DNA of 6,367 nucleotides from Bacteroidota bacterium (GTDB lineage Bacteria > Bacteroidota > Bacteroidia > SpSt-205 > S141-50), in contig WFXK01000217.1 of assembly GCA_015490695.1 (NCBI GenBank), positions 1 through 6,367 of the forward strand. The letters run 5' to 3'. The position numbers and the translations under genes were made by a program. Of the stretch, positions 1-6,367 are shown one piece after another (the first letter of the stretch is position 1; each line of letters begins with the position of its first letter). The notes below the pieces were generated by a model, which worked only from the letters and a program-made list of their open reading frames with translations, searched no databases and was not told the origin of the DNA.

Positions 1-3000
1 GCTTTTCAAGGTTTGTTGCTGCGACAAGGATGCTAAGAAAAGCGATTGTAGAATCAAGGCGTTGTTTCGTTCCATGCGAGCGATTTCTGCTTGTAATAGC
101 GCTTCTGCTTCACTTTCTTTTGCTGCTTTTTCTGCTGCTACGGCTAATCTCCTTTGGTTCTCTGCAATAATCCGCTGATTCTCAGCAATCTTTCTTTGGT
201 ATTCCGCTAATCTTCGTTCGTTTTCAGCAATCTTTTGTTGAATAATTGCATTAAGTCGCTCTGCTTCTGCTTTTCTTCGTTGGTTTTCCGCAATAAGTCG
301 TTGTTGTTCTGCTAAGAGCCTTGCTCTTTCTGCTTTAAGTCGTTGGTTTTCCGCTTCCCGAGCATGCATCTCTGCTAAAAGCCGCTGCTGCTCTGCAATC
401 CTTGCTTGTTGTAAAGCAATTTGTTTTTGTCTTAACGCCTCATTCCTTTGTTGCCAAGCAAAAAACGCTGTGATTAACGATAAAAGCAATAGAAAAGAAA
501 TCAATCCCAAAAGCAATAATAGCAAGCGTCTTTTCCGTTCTATCTGCTTACGGCTCTCCTCTAAGAACTCAATGGCATCTTCTAAATAATACTCCGCTTG
601 CTCTAAGGGGTCAATTTCTGGGTCTAACTCTTTCGGGTCTAAGTACCTTAAAATCCATGCAGGTGTAGGCTGCTGCTCCTCAAACCAATCATTAAAATAC
701 GTATAAGGACCGATAGATAACAAATACTCAGGCGACTTTTCACTATCTAACCAATTATCCAACTGAACTCTAAACTCTTGAAAGATTTGAGCACTTTTAT
801 ACTCTTCTTGTGCCCACTCCCCTAAAAGTTCCCAGTTCCTTATTAACGCCTCGTGCGTAATATCCAAAACCGTAGAAGGGGGTAAAATCTCTTCACTATC
901 ACTTAAAAATGGTTGTAAAAATGTATTTCCCTCTTCTCTAAAACAATTTAACACCTTACAAACCTTCTCATGGTCTATGTCTTCCCTTCCAATAATTTGT
1001 GTAATTTCCTCTAAGGTTGCTCTGTTGCGAACAGCTCGGTTCTCATCAATTTTCGTCAACGCAATAAAGGCTTGTTGAACAATGAATTTTGCATCTTCTG
1101 GGTCTATTTCCTCCCCATAACGACTTTGATAATAATGAGCTGCTGTTTCATACAACTCATTAGCATGCCGATTTAAAACATTTCTTAATTTGGGTCTATC
1201 ATAAAGGGCTTTTTTATACTCAGGCAATTGTTCAAACCATTGTTGGAATAGGATTCTATCTTCTTTTGGCAGCCGATTTGGGGAGAGTCCGCCGACTTTT
1301 GCATAGTGAATTAAATCCATAGCGCTGCCTTCGGCTTTTGCCAAAGACCAGATTTGATGAAGCGCATGCTGTAGCACCGGTAATTGGTCTGTTCCATCCC
1401 CTGCATCATTCAATAACCGTTGAACTAAACGCATCTCTATCTCATCCCCGTTAAAAATAGCAGGTTCTTCAATCACTTGTTGAATTTCTTCTCTTTTTAA
1501 TCGGGGGATGAAATAGCTGCTATGACCAATCATTTCTGCAAGTCCACGAAAAGCAACACATTGACCAATATAGTCCGAACGCATAGTAAAGACCACGTAG
1601 ATGGGTAAACCCTCCTGTTGAGCAATCTTTATCGTTTCTAATAACACATTCACTGTGATTTGTGCTAAAGGCGAAGCTACACCATCCCGGAAATTCTCTT
1701 TGTTGGTAAAGAACTCCTCAAACTGGTCTACTAAAATCAACAAATTTGCTGCTCGTTTAAGCATTTGTTTTCGCTGCTGCTCATCGGCATTCAAATAAGC
1801 TTCACTGGTGACATCACAATAAAATTCCGACTTTTTATAAAGCTCTACTAATGCGGAGAACCCATAACTTAATTGATTCATGACTTCATCTACATCGCCT
1901 AAGTGGAGTTTTTCTGTTAGGGTTTTTGCTAAATTATAAAGGGGTGCTCGTTCGGGTTTCATGTCGGCAACAATCCAATTACTATACATAGAAGGTAAGA
2001 ACCCTGCTTTAATGCTGGGAATCACGCCTGCATAAATCAATGAAGATTTTCCATCGCCTGAAGCACCCGTTACCATCACAAAGCGTTTCTCTTGTAAAAT
2101 CTTCAAAATCGCATCTATGTGCTCATCTCTTCCACGGAAGAAAATCGCTTCTTCTTCTTTGAACGGACGCAATCCTGTATAAGGACAAAAAGTCTCTGTT
2201 GTAATCGGTTCTCCTTTTTGAACCTTTTCCATGTACTTTGTAATGGTTTCCAACACCGATTCGTGAGGCACAATTTCTAATTTAAGCATAGGGGCTTTGA
2301 AGCGGATGAAGCGATTGCGTGCAGGAGTATCCTCCCCAATCAATAAAAAGGCTGTTTGGGCACTTGCTCCCTTGACATACTTCCAAATCAATTGTGTAAA
2401 CGCAACTGCCCACTCCGATGCTTCTTTAAAATAAATGACCGCTAACTTGCTTTTACGAATCAATTTTGCTGCTTCTTCGCGGTAATCTACTCCCCCCTGC
2501 GGCTCAATCGTTAATGTTTGTGCATTATAGCGCTCTATGAGTCGCTCCCCTATTTCATAGCTGGACGACGCATCTATAATATTAGATATAAAGGTAAGGG
2601 CATACTCTTTTTTTAATACTTCTTCTTCCTCCTTACGAGCGGCTAAATAAGAACGAATATCTTCTATAAGTTGCGTTGGGTTCTCTGTAGCAGTAAAATA
2701 AATAGCTCTGGATAAAGTATTTTGGATTTCTGTAATGAATTCTTGTTGTTCGCCCTGGAGGAAACGCACAGGTACAGCCCAAACAAACCGAAAAAACTTC
2801 CCTTTGCTTTGTTTCGCTTTTTGACTTGCTAAAGCATACTGATATTGATTCAACGTCGCTCCTGCTTCAAACTCTTCTCCGTACTCTCCTCCAAGCAGAT
2901 GTAAAGAAAAGTCTGCTTCTTCTATAGCTTTTTGAATTTGTTCCTTTAAGGCTTCTTTATCTTTTGGTGGTTCATCGCCTTCTGGCAATACTTTAATACC

Positions 3001-3135
3001 GGATTTGCGTAACATCTCTGCGATACGTTTACGCTCTTCGGCTATATCGCTTGTGGTCCAGGCTAAAAAGACCACTGAAGGCCCCTCTACTGAGGTCTGC
3101 GATTGCTGTGCGGCTACCCGTGCTTGTCTTTGCAT
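1..3135 (-). CDS. Large STAND NTPase: tandem TIR/DUF4062-like domains, nSTAND1 core, membrane helix, coiled coil (C-terminus outside window)
   Basis: The frame is open for 1045 codons from an ATG at 3135 to base 1 with no stop, so the C-terminus is missing. An in-frame TAG six bases before the ATG and an AAGGG at 3142-3146 support this start. Residues about 20-130 form a TIR/DUF4062-like domain (VVFLAWTTSD, then D30-AEER and ADFSLHLLGGEYG). Residues about 178-300 form a second TIR-like domain (AVIYFKEASEW, then EDTPARNRF). The nSTAND1 core begins at 317 (CPYTGLRPF, FFRGRD). It has Walker A GASGDGKSS at 357-365, Walker B LLILVDQFEE with D470, an LPVLQHALHQIW block at 585-596 and DITHEALIRNW at 758-768. 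One hydrophobic helix lies at 871-894, then a heptad coiled coil. The last visible residues (ALILQSLFLASLSQQQ) resemble the linker that precedes WD40 repeats in related proteins. STAND proteins are ATP-driven oligomerising switches in signalling and phage defence. The architecture is clear, but the ligand and output are unknown. It lies 81 bases after dtd on the same strand. Confidence 0.9.
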   Translation of the reverse strand, partial: MQRQARVAAQQSQTSVEGPSVVFLAWTTSDIAEERKRIAEMLRKSGIKVLPEGDEPPKDKEALKEQIQKAIEEADFSLHLLGGEYGEEFEAGATLNQYQYALASQKAKQSKGKFFRFVWAVPVRFLQGEQQEFITEIQNTLSRAIYFTATENPTQLIEDIRSYLAARKEEEEVLKKEYALTFISNIIDASSSYEIGERLIERYNAQTLTIEPQGGVDYREEAAKLIRKSKLAVIYFKEASEWAVAFTQLIWKYVKGASAQTAFLLIGEDTPARNRFIRFKAPMLKLEIVPHESVLETITKYMEKVQKGEPITTETFCPYTGLRPFKEEEAIFFRGRDEHIDAILKILQEKRFVMVTGASGDGKSSLIYAGVIPSIKAGFLPSMYSNWIVADMKPERAPLYNLAKTLTEKLHLGDVDEVMNQLSYGFSALVELYKKSEFYCDVTSEAYLNADEQQRKQMLKRAANLLILVDQFEEFFTNKENFRDGVASPLAQITVNVLLETIKIAQQEGLPIYVVFTMRSDYIGQCVAFRGLAEMIGHSSYFIPRLKREEIQQVIEEPAIFNGDEIEMRLVQRLLNDAGDGTDQLPVLQHALHQIWSLAKAEGSAMDLIHYAKVGGLSPNRLPKEDRILFQQWFEQLPEYKKALYDRPKLRNVLNRHANELYETAAHYYQSRYGEEIDPEDAKFIVQQAFIALTKIDENRAVRNRATLEEITQIIGREDIDHEKVCKVLNCFREEGNTFLQPFLSDSEEILPPSTVLDITHEALIRNWELLGEWAQEEYKSAQIFQEFRVQLDNWLDSEKSPEYLLSIGPYTYFNDWFEEQQPTPAWILRYLDPKELDPEIDPLEQAEYYLEDAIEFLEESRKQIERKRRLLLLLLGLISFLLLLSLITAFFAWQQRNEALRQKQIALQQARIAEQQRLLAEMHAREAENQRLKAERARLLAEQQRLIAENQRRKAEAERLNAIIQQKIAENERRLAEYQRKIAENQRIIAENQRRLAVAAEKAAKESEAEALLQAEIARMERNNALILQSLFLASLSQQQTLKS
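85..399 (-). repeat. In-frame 21-bp periodic tract encoding about 15 heptads (coiled coil)
   Basis: Inside the STAND gene, residues 913-1017 fall into about fifteen uninterrupted seven-residue units of the form x-A-E-x-x-R-x, for example IAEQQRL, IAENQRR, LAEYQRK, IAENQRI. At DNA level this gives an imperfect 21-bp period. Alanine and the hydrophobic or lysine position recur every seven residues, as expected for a continuous alpha-helical coiled coil of roughly 15 nm. It follows the membrane helix directly. The last heptads (AVAAEKA, AKESEAE, ALLQAE) drift from the consensus. Tracts of this kind can change in unit number by slippage. Confidence 0.85.
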
Positions 3136-3216
3136 ACCCTACCCTTATTTTAACTCCGCTAAAAAAAGCTTTTATCTCTAACCTCGCAAGTGCAATTTCC
3201 CCAAATGTTGATAAAC

Positions 3217-3669
3217 TTACTTTCTCGTCTTGCTATCCATCACAATTGTAACAGGGCCATCATTGCATAAATAAACCTGCATATAGCTTTGAAACACCCC
3301 CGTAGCAATAGGACGATTTAAATGCTTTTCTAAACATTTTACAAAATACTGATACAGCTGCTGTGCTTTTTCAGGTTCTGCCGCCTCAGTAAACGAAGGA
3401 CGATTTCCTTTTTTATACGCTGCTAATAAAGTAAACTGCGAAACTACCAACACCTCTCCGCCAATAGCAATAACAGACCGATTCATTTTTCCTTCTTCAT
3501 CAGAAAAAATCCTTAAATGCGCGATTTTTTTCGCTAGCCACTCCGCATCCTCTTCAGTATCTTCCTTAGAAACTCCCAAAAGAATAAGCAAACCTTTCCC
3601 GATTGCTGCTACGGTGCTGCTTTCTACTTCTACTTTTGCCTCTTTCACCCGTTGAATAACCGCTTTCAT
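3217..3669 (-). CDS. dtd: D-aminoacyl-tRNA deacylase (DTD)
   Basis: This is a 150-residue protein, the usual length for the family. DTD hydrolyses D-amino acids (and glycine mischarged on tRNA-Ala) from tRNA in the cytoplasm, clearing misacylated tRNAs before translation. Visible family blocks are MKAVIQRV at the N-terminus, GKGLLILLGV at 24-33, KMNRSV at 61-66, the catalytic-site block SQFTLLA at 77-83 with T80, KGNRPSF at 87-93, and NDGPVT at 136-141 carrying the Gly-cisPro pair (G138-P139) that gives chiral selectivity. The family's usual FGAxM segment reads FQSYM here (126-130). The ATG overlaps the rsgA stop codon in an ATGA arrangement (3666-3669), implying translational coupling. The TAA stop is followed by 81 bases before the STAND gene. 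Confidence 0.96.
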   Translation of the reverse strand: MKAVIQRVKEAKVEVESSTVAAIGKGLLILLGVSKEDTEEDAEWLAKKIAHLRIFSDEEGKMNRSVIAIGGEVLVVSQFTLLAAYKKGNRPSFTEAAEPEKAQQLYQYFVKCLEKHLNRPIATGVFQSYMQVYLCNDGPVTIVMDSKTRK

Positions 3670-4604
3670 ACTAATGCCTTCCCTTGCAATTCGTAAAAAA
3701 TATTGACATACGTGTTATAGCGAGTATGGGCTATGAAATTACTTGCTACGGCATTTAACACAGCACAATCAGGTTCATTGATGTGGGTACAGTCGTTATA
3801 GCGGCATTGCCGCGCAAAAGAACGCATCTCTGGAAAATATTGTGCCAACTCCAAAGGACTTACATCCACAAGCGTAAAATCTTGAAATCCAGGAGCATCT
3901 ATCACACTTCCCCCTACACTTAAATGATACATTGCCGCATAAGTAGTTGTATGACGCCCTTTTTCGGTATGTTTTGCCAAAGGCTGCGTACGAATATTCA
4001 AAGAAGGGTCTACCAAATTCACAAAAGAAGACTTCCCTGCCCCAGAAACCCCCGCAAGAAAAGAAACTTTATCCTTCAACAACGAAAGCGCAAGGGAACG
4101 ATACGACTTATCTATCGCAGAAAACGCATGGACCGTATAACCAATACTGGAATAAATCCGCAAATAATCATTTAATTTTTTCTGCAAACGCTCTGTCTTT
4201 AACAAATCCACTTTATTAAATAAAATCACCAACGGAATACCATAAGCTTCACACATGACTGTAAACTTATCAATGTAAGTTAAAGGCGTAAAAGGTTTTT
4301 TGATGGTTGCAACCAAGATAGCTTGGTCTACGTTTGCTGCCATGACCTGAATAGCCCCTCTGCGATGCACGGAGCGTCTTGCAATATAGTTTCGCCGTGG
4401 TAATCGTTTTTCTATCACACAATTTTGTTCATCAACACATTGAAAAAGGACCTTATCTCCCACAGCAACAGGATTATTATACTGCTCTTCGTATTCTAAT
4501 CGTAGCTTTCCTCGCAAAGTAGCCCGATAGCGCCGTCGCTCTTGGTCTTCTACTAAATAGAACTTACCAAAAGCGCTAACAATCAACCCTTCTTTAAGAC
4601 TCAC
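3666..4604 (-). CDS. rsgA: Ribosome small-subunit-dependent GTPase A (RsgA)
   Basis: RsgA is a circularly permuted GTPase that acts late in 30S subunit maturation. The motif order shows the permutation. Counting from the TTG at 4622, there is an N-terminal OB fold (to about residue 75), G4 NKVD at 136-139, G1 GVSGAGKSS at 191-199, the switch-I region KGRHTTT at 221-227, G3 DAPG at 242-245, and a C-terminal zinc site C273-x4-C278-x-H280-x5-C286 (CRYNDCTHINEPDC). G3 reads DAPG instead of the commoner DTPG. The longest frame begins with the TTG at 4622 (318 residues). I prefer the GTG at 4604 (312 residues, beginning MSLKEGLIV) because relatives begin just before the EGLV/KGLV strand and it cuts the overlap with the upstream dehydrogenase to 11 bases. 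Neither start has a good Shine-Dalgarno sequence, so coupling to the upstream gene is likely. The TGA stop overlaps the dtd start. Confidence 0.95.
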   Translation of the reverse strand: MSLKEGLIVSAFGKFYLVEDQERRRYRATLRGKLRLEYEEQYNNPVAVGDKVLFQCVDEQNCVIEKRLPRRNYIARRSVHRRGAIQVMAANVDQAILVATIKKPFTPLTYIDKFTVMCEAYGIPLVILFNKVDLLKTERLQKKLNDYLRIYSSIGYTVHAFSAIDKSYRSLALSLLKDKVSFLAGVSGAGKSSFVNLVDPSLNIRTQPLAKHTEKGRHTTTYAAMYHLSVGGSVIDAPGFQDFTLVDVSPLELAQYFPEMRSFARQCRYNDCTHINEPDCAVLNAVASNFIAHTRYNTYVNIFYELQGKALV

Positions 4605-5742
4605 GTTGTAATTGTCGCGCAATTACCAATCGTTGAATCTCAGAAGTTCCCTCACCGATAGTACATAATTTGGCATCTCTTAGATACTTTTCTACAGGAT
4701 AGTCTTTAATGTAGCCATATCCCCCTAAGATTTGCACCGCTTCTAAAGCAACTTGCACAGCAACTTCTGAAGCAAATAGTTTCGCCATAGCAGAGTATTT
4801 TGTAACAGGTAAACCTTTGTTTTTTCTATCTGCAGCTTCATGGGTTAATAATTCTGCGGCTTGAATCGCTGTTGCCATCTCAGCTAATTTAAATTGAATG
4901 GCTTGGAAGTCAAAAATAGGTCTATCAAACTGCCGACGTTGCATTGCATAACGAAGGGCATAAAAGAAAGCGCCTTTAGCGATTCCCAATCCTAAGGCAG
5001 CAATAGAGATTCTTCCTCCATCCAATACTTTCATTGCTTGACGGAAGCCTTCACCTACTGCGCCAATACGTTGGGAATCTGGTACACGTACCTCTTCAAA
5101 AATCACTTCTGTAGTTTCTGAAGCACGCATTCCTAATTTATCTTCTTTTTTCCCTGCTTTTAATCCTGGCGTACCTTGCTCTACGATGAAAGCTGTAGCG
5201 TTTCTCCTTTGTCGTCGTTCACCTGTGCGACAAATAACCACAATCACATCTCCACTTTTACCATGGGTGATAAAACGTTTCGTACCGTTAATAACCCAAT
5301 AATTACCATCTTTGACAGCGACCGTATCCATGTTTGCTGCATCCGAGCCCGTCCCTGGTTCTGTTAAAGCCCAAGCTCCTATCCATTCTCCTGAAGCTAA
5401 CTTCGGTAAATACTTCCGTTTTTGCTCCTCAGAACCGAACTCTAAAATATGTCCTGTACATAATGAATTATGGGCTGCGACCGATAAGGCTATTGCGCCA
5501 CAAAACTGAGCGATTTCACTAACAACGGTCACATATTCATGGTATCCTAAGCCGCTTCCACCATATTCTTCTGGAACTAAAACGCCCATGAAACCGAGTT
5601 CACCTAAGGAACGAAAAACTTCCCGTGGGAAATACTGGGTCTCATCCCATTGACGTACCTTTTCTGGAGGCAAATGTTCCTTACCCCATCGGCGAATAAT
5701 CTGCGCAATCTCCCGCTGCAGCTCTGTCGGTTGGAAATCCAC
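4594..5742 (-). CDS. Acyl-CoA dehydrogenase (FAD-dependent, short/medium or branched-chain type)
   Basis: This enzyme oxidises acyl-CoA to trans-2-enoyl-CoA with FAD, passing electrons to electron-transfer flavoprotein, in fatty-acid or branched-chain amino-acid breakdown. Numbered from the GTG at 5742 (382 residues, the typical family length) it has an alpha-helical N-domain (DFQPTELQREIA, then EEYGGSGLGYHEY), signature 1 ALTEPGTGSDA at about 125-135, a middle beta domain, and signature 2 QILGGYGYIKDYPVEK from about 338. The presumed catalytic base is E364 in IGEGTSEIQ. The chain-length class cannot be assigned from sequence. The frame stays open upstream to 6066, but that part overlaps the divergent lipoprotein gene. 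The ATG at 5814 lies upstream of the best promoter. The GTG at 5742 has an AAGGA seven bases before it, and a GTG at 5745 is equally possible by frame. Its end overlaps rsgA, so it probably heads that operon. Confidence 0.93.
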   Translation of the reverse strand: MDFQPTELQREIAQIIRRWGKEHLPPEKVRQWDETQYFPREVFRSLGELGFMGVLVPEEYGGSGLGYHEYVTVVSEIAQFCGAIALSVAAHNSLCTGHILEFGSEEQKRKYLPKLASGEWIGAWALTEPGTGSDAANMDTVAVKDGNYWVINGTKRFITHGKSGDVIVVICRTGERRQRRNATAFIVEQGTPGLKAGKKEDKLGMRASETTEVIFEEVRVPDSQRIGAVGEGFRQAMKVLDGGRISIAALGLGIAKGAFFYALRYAMQRRQFDRPIFDFQAIQFKLAEMATAIQAAELLTHEAADRKNKGLPVTKYSAMAKLFASEVAVQVALEAVQILGGYGYIKDYPVEKYLRDAKLCTIGEGTSEIQRLVIARQLQRES

Positions 5743-5749
5743 CACTTCT

Positions 5750-5754
5750 TCCTT
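5750..5754 (-). promoter_or_regulatory. Ribosome binding site deciding the dehydrogenase start
   Basis: On the minus strand AAGGA ends seven bases before the GTG at 5742 and four bases before the GTG at 5745. The spacing favours 5742, which also gives the canonical family N-terminus (M)DFQPTE. Many Bacteroidota genes lack Shine-Dalgarno sequences, so this is supporting evidence only. Confidence 0.5.
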
Positions 5755-5767
5755 TTTGAAAGCCTCA

Positions 5768-5799
5768 CAAACATAAAAGAATTTTTCAAAGGTTTCAAA
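5768..5799 (-). promoter_or_regulatory. Bacteroidota-type promoter for the dehydrogenase-rsgA-dtd operon
   Basis: Read on the minus strand there is a -33 element TTTG (5799-5796), a 20-base spacer, and a -7 element TATGTTTG (5775-5768), which fits the TAnnTTTG consensus exactly. Transcription would start near 5762, leaving a leader of about 20 bases before the GTG at 5742. The ATG at 5814 would then not be transcribed. The site was found by eye. Confidence 0.6.
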
Positions 5800-5803
5800 A
5801 CCT
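5790..5803. repeat. Perfect 14-bp palindrome over the dehydrogenase -33 element
   Basis: AGGTTT-CA-AAACCT is a perfect inverted repeat with a two-base centre. It covers the -33 box of the minus-strand promoter. TTTCAAA occurs twice nine bases apart (5784-5790 and 5793-5799), and its inverse TTTGAAA occurs at about 5755-5761. The position suits a repressor operator, but the region is A/T-rich and chance is possible. Confidence 0.35.
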
Positions 5804-5839
5804 CCTTTCACCATAACCTTATAAAATTCCTCATAAGGC

Positions 5840-5869
5840 TTGGAAAATAAGGAAGCATTTTTAACTTTG
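5840..5869 (+). promoter_or_regulatory. Bacteroidota-type promoter for the lipoprotein gene
   Basis: TTG at 5840-5842, a 19-base spacer and TAACTTTG at 5862-5869 match the TTG-N19-TAnnTTTG promoter of the phylum. The predicted start is near 5875, about 37 bases before the ATG at 5912. It lies back to back with the minus-strand promoter, with 40 bases between the two -33 boxes. Confidence 0.65.
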
Positions 5870-5911
5870 CAGGGCGTTTTAAGTCCACTTAATAACCTAA
5901 CTACGAGGACT

Positions 5912-6367
5912 ATGAAAACCCGTTTGATAACTCTCGTCCTTGGAAGCGCAATAGCATTGTATAGCTGTAAAACCTTTGAAGGAGCACAAGTAAACGTAAC
6001 TCCCAATCCCTTAGAAGTACATGCCGATTCTGTCCAATTCAAAGTAACTGCCTCCATTCCCCCCAAAGCGGGATTTAAAAAGGGAGGAAAATATTACGGA
6101 CGCTTAGTCATAAAAGGTGAAGGTGGGGAATTTGAAGTCGGTCGCGTAACGATCGCTTACGAACAATTCCCTGACATCAAAAAACAAGGCGCAAAAACCT
6201 CTTATGAAGGTAAAGTCCTTTACCAAGAAGGGATGAACGGCGGAACCCTAACCGCCATCAACCGCTACGAACGTAAAAAGAAAAAGATTGACCTGCCAGA
6301 ACTGCCCTTAGCACCCTGCTGCATCACCACCTCCTTACTTGTAGATCCTACAGACCAAGTTATCTAC
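5912..6367 (+). CDS. Probable outer-membrane lipoprotein, N-terminal part (OmpA-family-like N-terminal beta domain)
   Basis: The gene is open for 152 codons to the end of the window with no stop. Residues 1-19 form a lipoprotein signal peptide: basic MKTR, a short hydrophobic stretch (LITLVLGSAIA) and the lipobox LYSC, with C19 as the lipidated residue. Tyrosine at -2 is not ideal. The mature part is polar and beta-rich. Its start, VTPNPLEVHADSVQFKV, resembles from memory the N-terminal domain of Bacteroidota lipoproteins that carry a C-terminal OmpA peptidoglycan-binding domain. That domain would lie outside this window, so the OmpA link is an inference. The basic run ERKKKKI and the pair CC in LAPCCITTS are the other landmarks. 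GAGGA (5905-5909) sits only two bases before the ATG. It is transcribed away from the dehydrogenase from its own promoter. Confidence 0.85.
   Translation, partial: MKTRLITLVLGSAIALYSCKTFEGAQVNVTPNPLEVHADSVQFKVTASIPPKAGFKKGGKYYGRLVIKGEGGEFEVGRVTIAYEQFPDIKKQGAKTSYEGKVLYQEGMNGGTLTAINRYERKKKKIDLPELPLAPCCITTSLLVDPTDQVIY

Noticed and set aside
85..399. CRISPR array or intergenic satellite
   Set aside because: The 21-bp periodicity is in phase with a long open frame, the units are imperfect, and there are no spacers. It is explained by coiled-coil heptads.
3160..3180. AAAAGCTTTT palindrome as a terminator between dtd and the STAND gene
   Set aside because: The stem is only A/T plus one GC pair with no loop, so it would not form a stable terminator hairpin.
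3051..3251. 66-codon plus-strand open frame
   Set aside because: It overlaps the start of the STAND gene and the end of dtd in antisense, has no recognisable domain, and both overlapped genes are well supported.
3924..4219. Two overlapping plus-strand open frames of 83 and 90 codons
   Set aside because: They are antisense to the conserved core of rsgA, including the GTPase motifs. The composition is the shadow of a real gene.
5176..5522. Three short plus-strand open frames
   Set aside because: They lie antisense to the dehydrogenase middle domain and signature 1, with no independent start signals.
5604..5850. A 64-codon minus-strand frame and a 66-codon plus-strand frame near the dehydrogenase N-terminus
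   Set aside because: Both are alternative frames of the dehydrogenase N-terminal region and its promoter, without protein similarity.

Overview
The window looks like a Bacteroidota (Bacteroidetes) chromosome of moderately low GC. The support is two upstream sites matching the phylum-specific promoter consensus (TTTG/TTG, about 19-20 bp, then TAnnTTTG), a lipoprotein whose start (VTPNPLEVHADSV) resembles a beta domain I recall from Bacteroidota OmpA-type lipoproteins, and TTA/AAA-rich codon use. No species can be named from the sequence alone.

Layout, right to left along the minus strand: an acyl-CoA dehydrogenase (4594-5742), the ribosome-assembly GTPase rsgA (3666-4604) and the D-aminoacyl-tRNA deacylase dtd (3217-3669). 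Each overlaps the next by a few bases and they read as one translationally coupled operon. After 81 bases without an evident terminator or strong promoter comes a very large minus-strand gene. It stays open for 1045 codons from 3135 to base 1 and leaves the window without a stop. It encodes a STAND NTPase with two N-terminal TIR/DUF4062-like domains, an nSTAND1 ATPase core, one membrane segment and a long, nearly perfect heptad-repeat coiled coil. The break falls in a segment that in related proteins, as I recall them, leads into WD40 repeats.

On the plus strand a divergent gene (5912 to the end) encodes the N-terminal part of a lipoprotein. The intergenic space (5743-5911) carries two back-to-back Bacteroidota-type promoters. 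The dehydrogenase promoter lies downstream of the two ATG codons that a longest-ORF reading would choose, so the dehydrogenase most likely starts at a GTG near 5742 and the longer forms are artefacts.

The rsgA-dtd pair and the dehydrogenase are housekeeping/metabolic genes. The STAND protein is the accessory, possibly immune or signalling, element. Nothing in the window (no CRISPR, transposase, tRNA or attachment site) places it on a recognisable mobile island.
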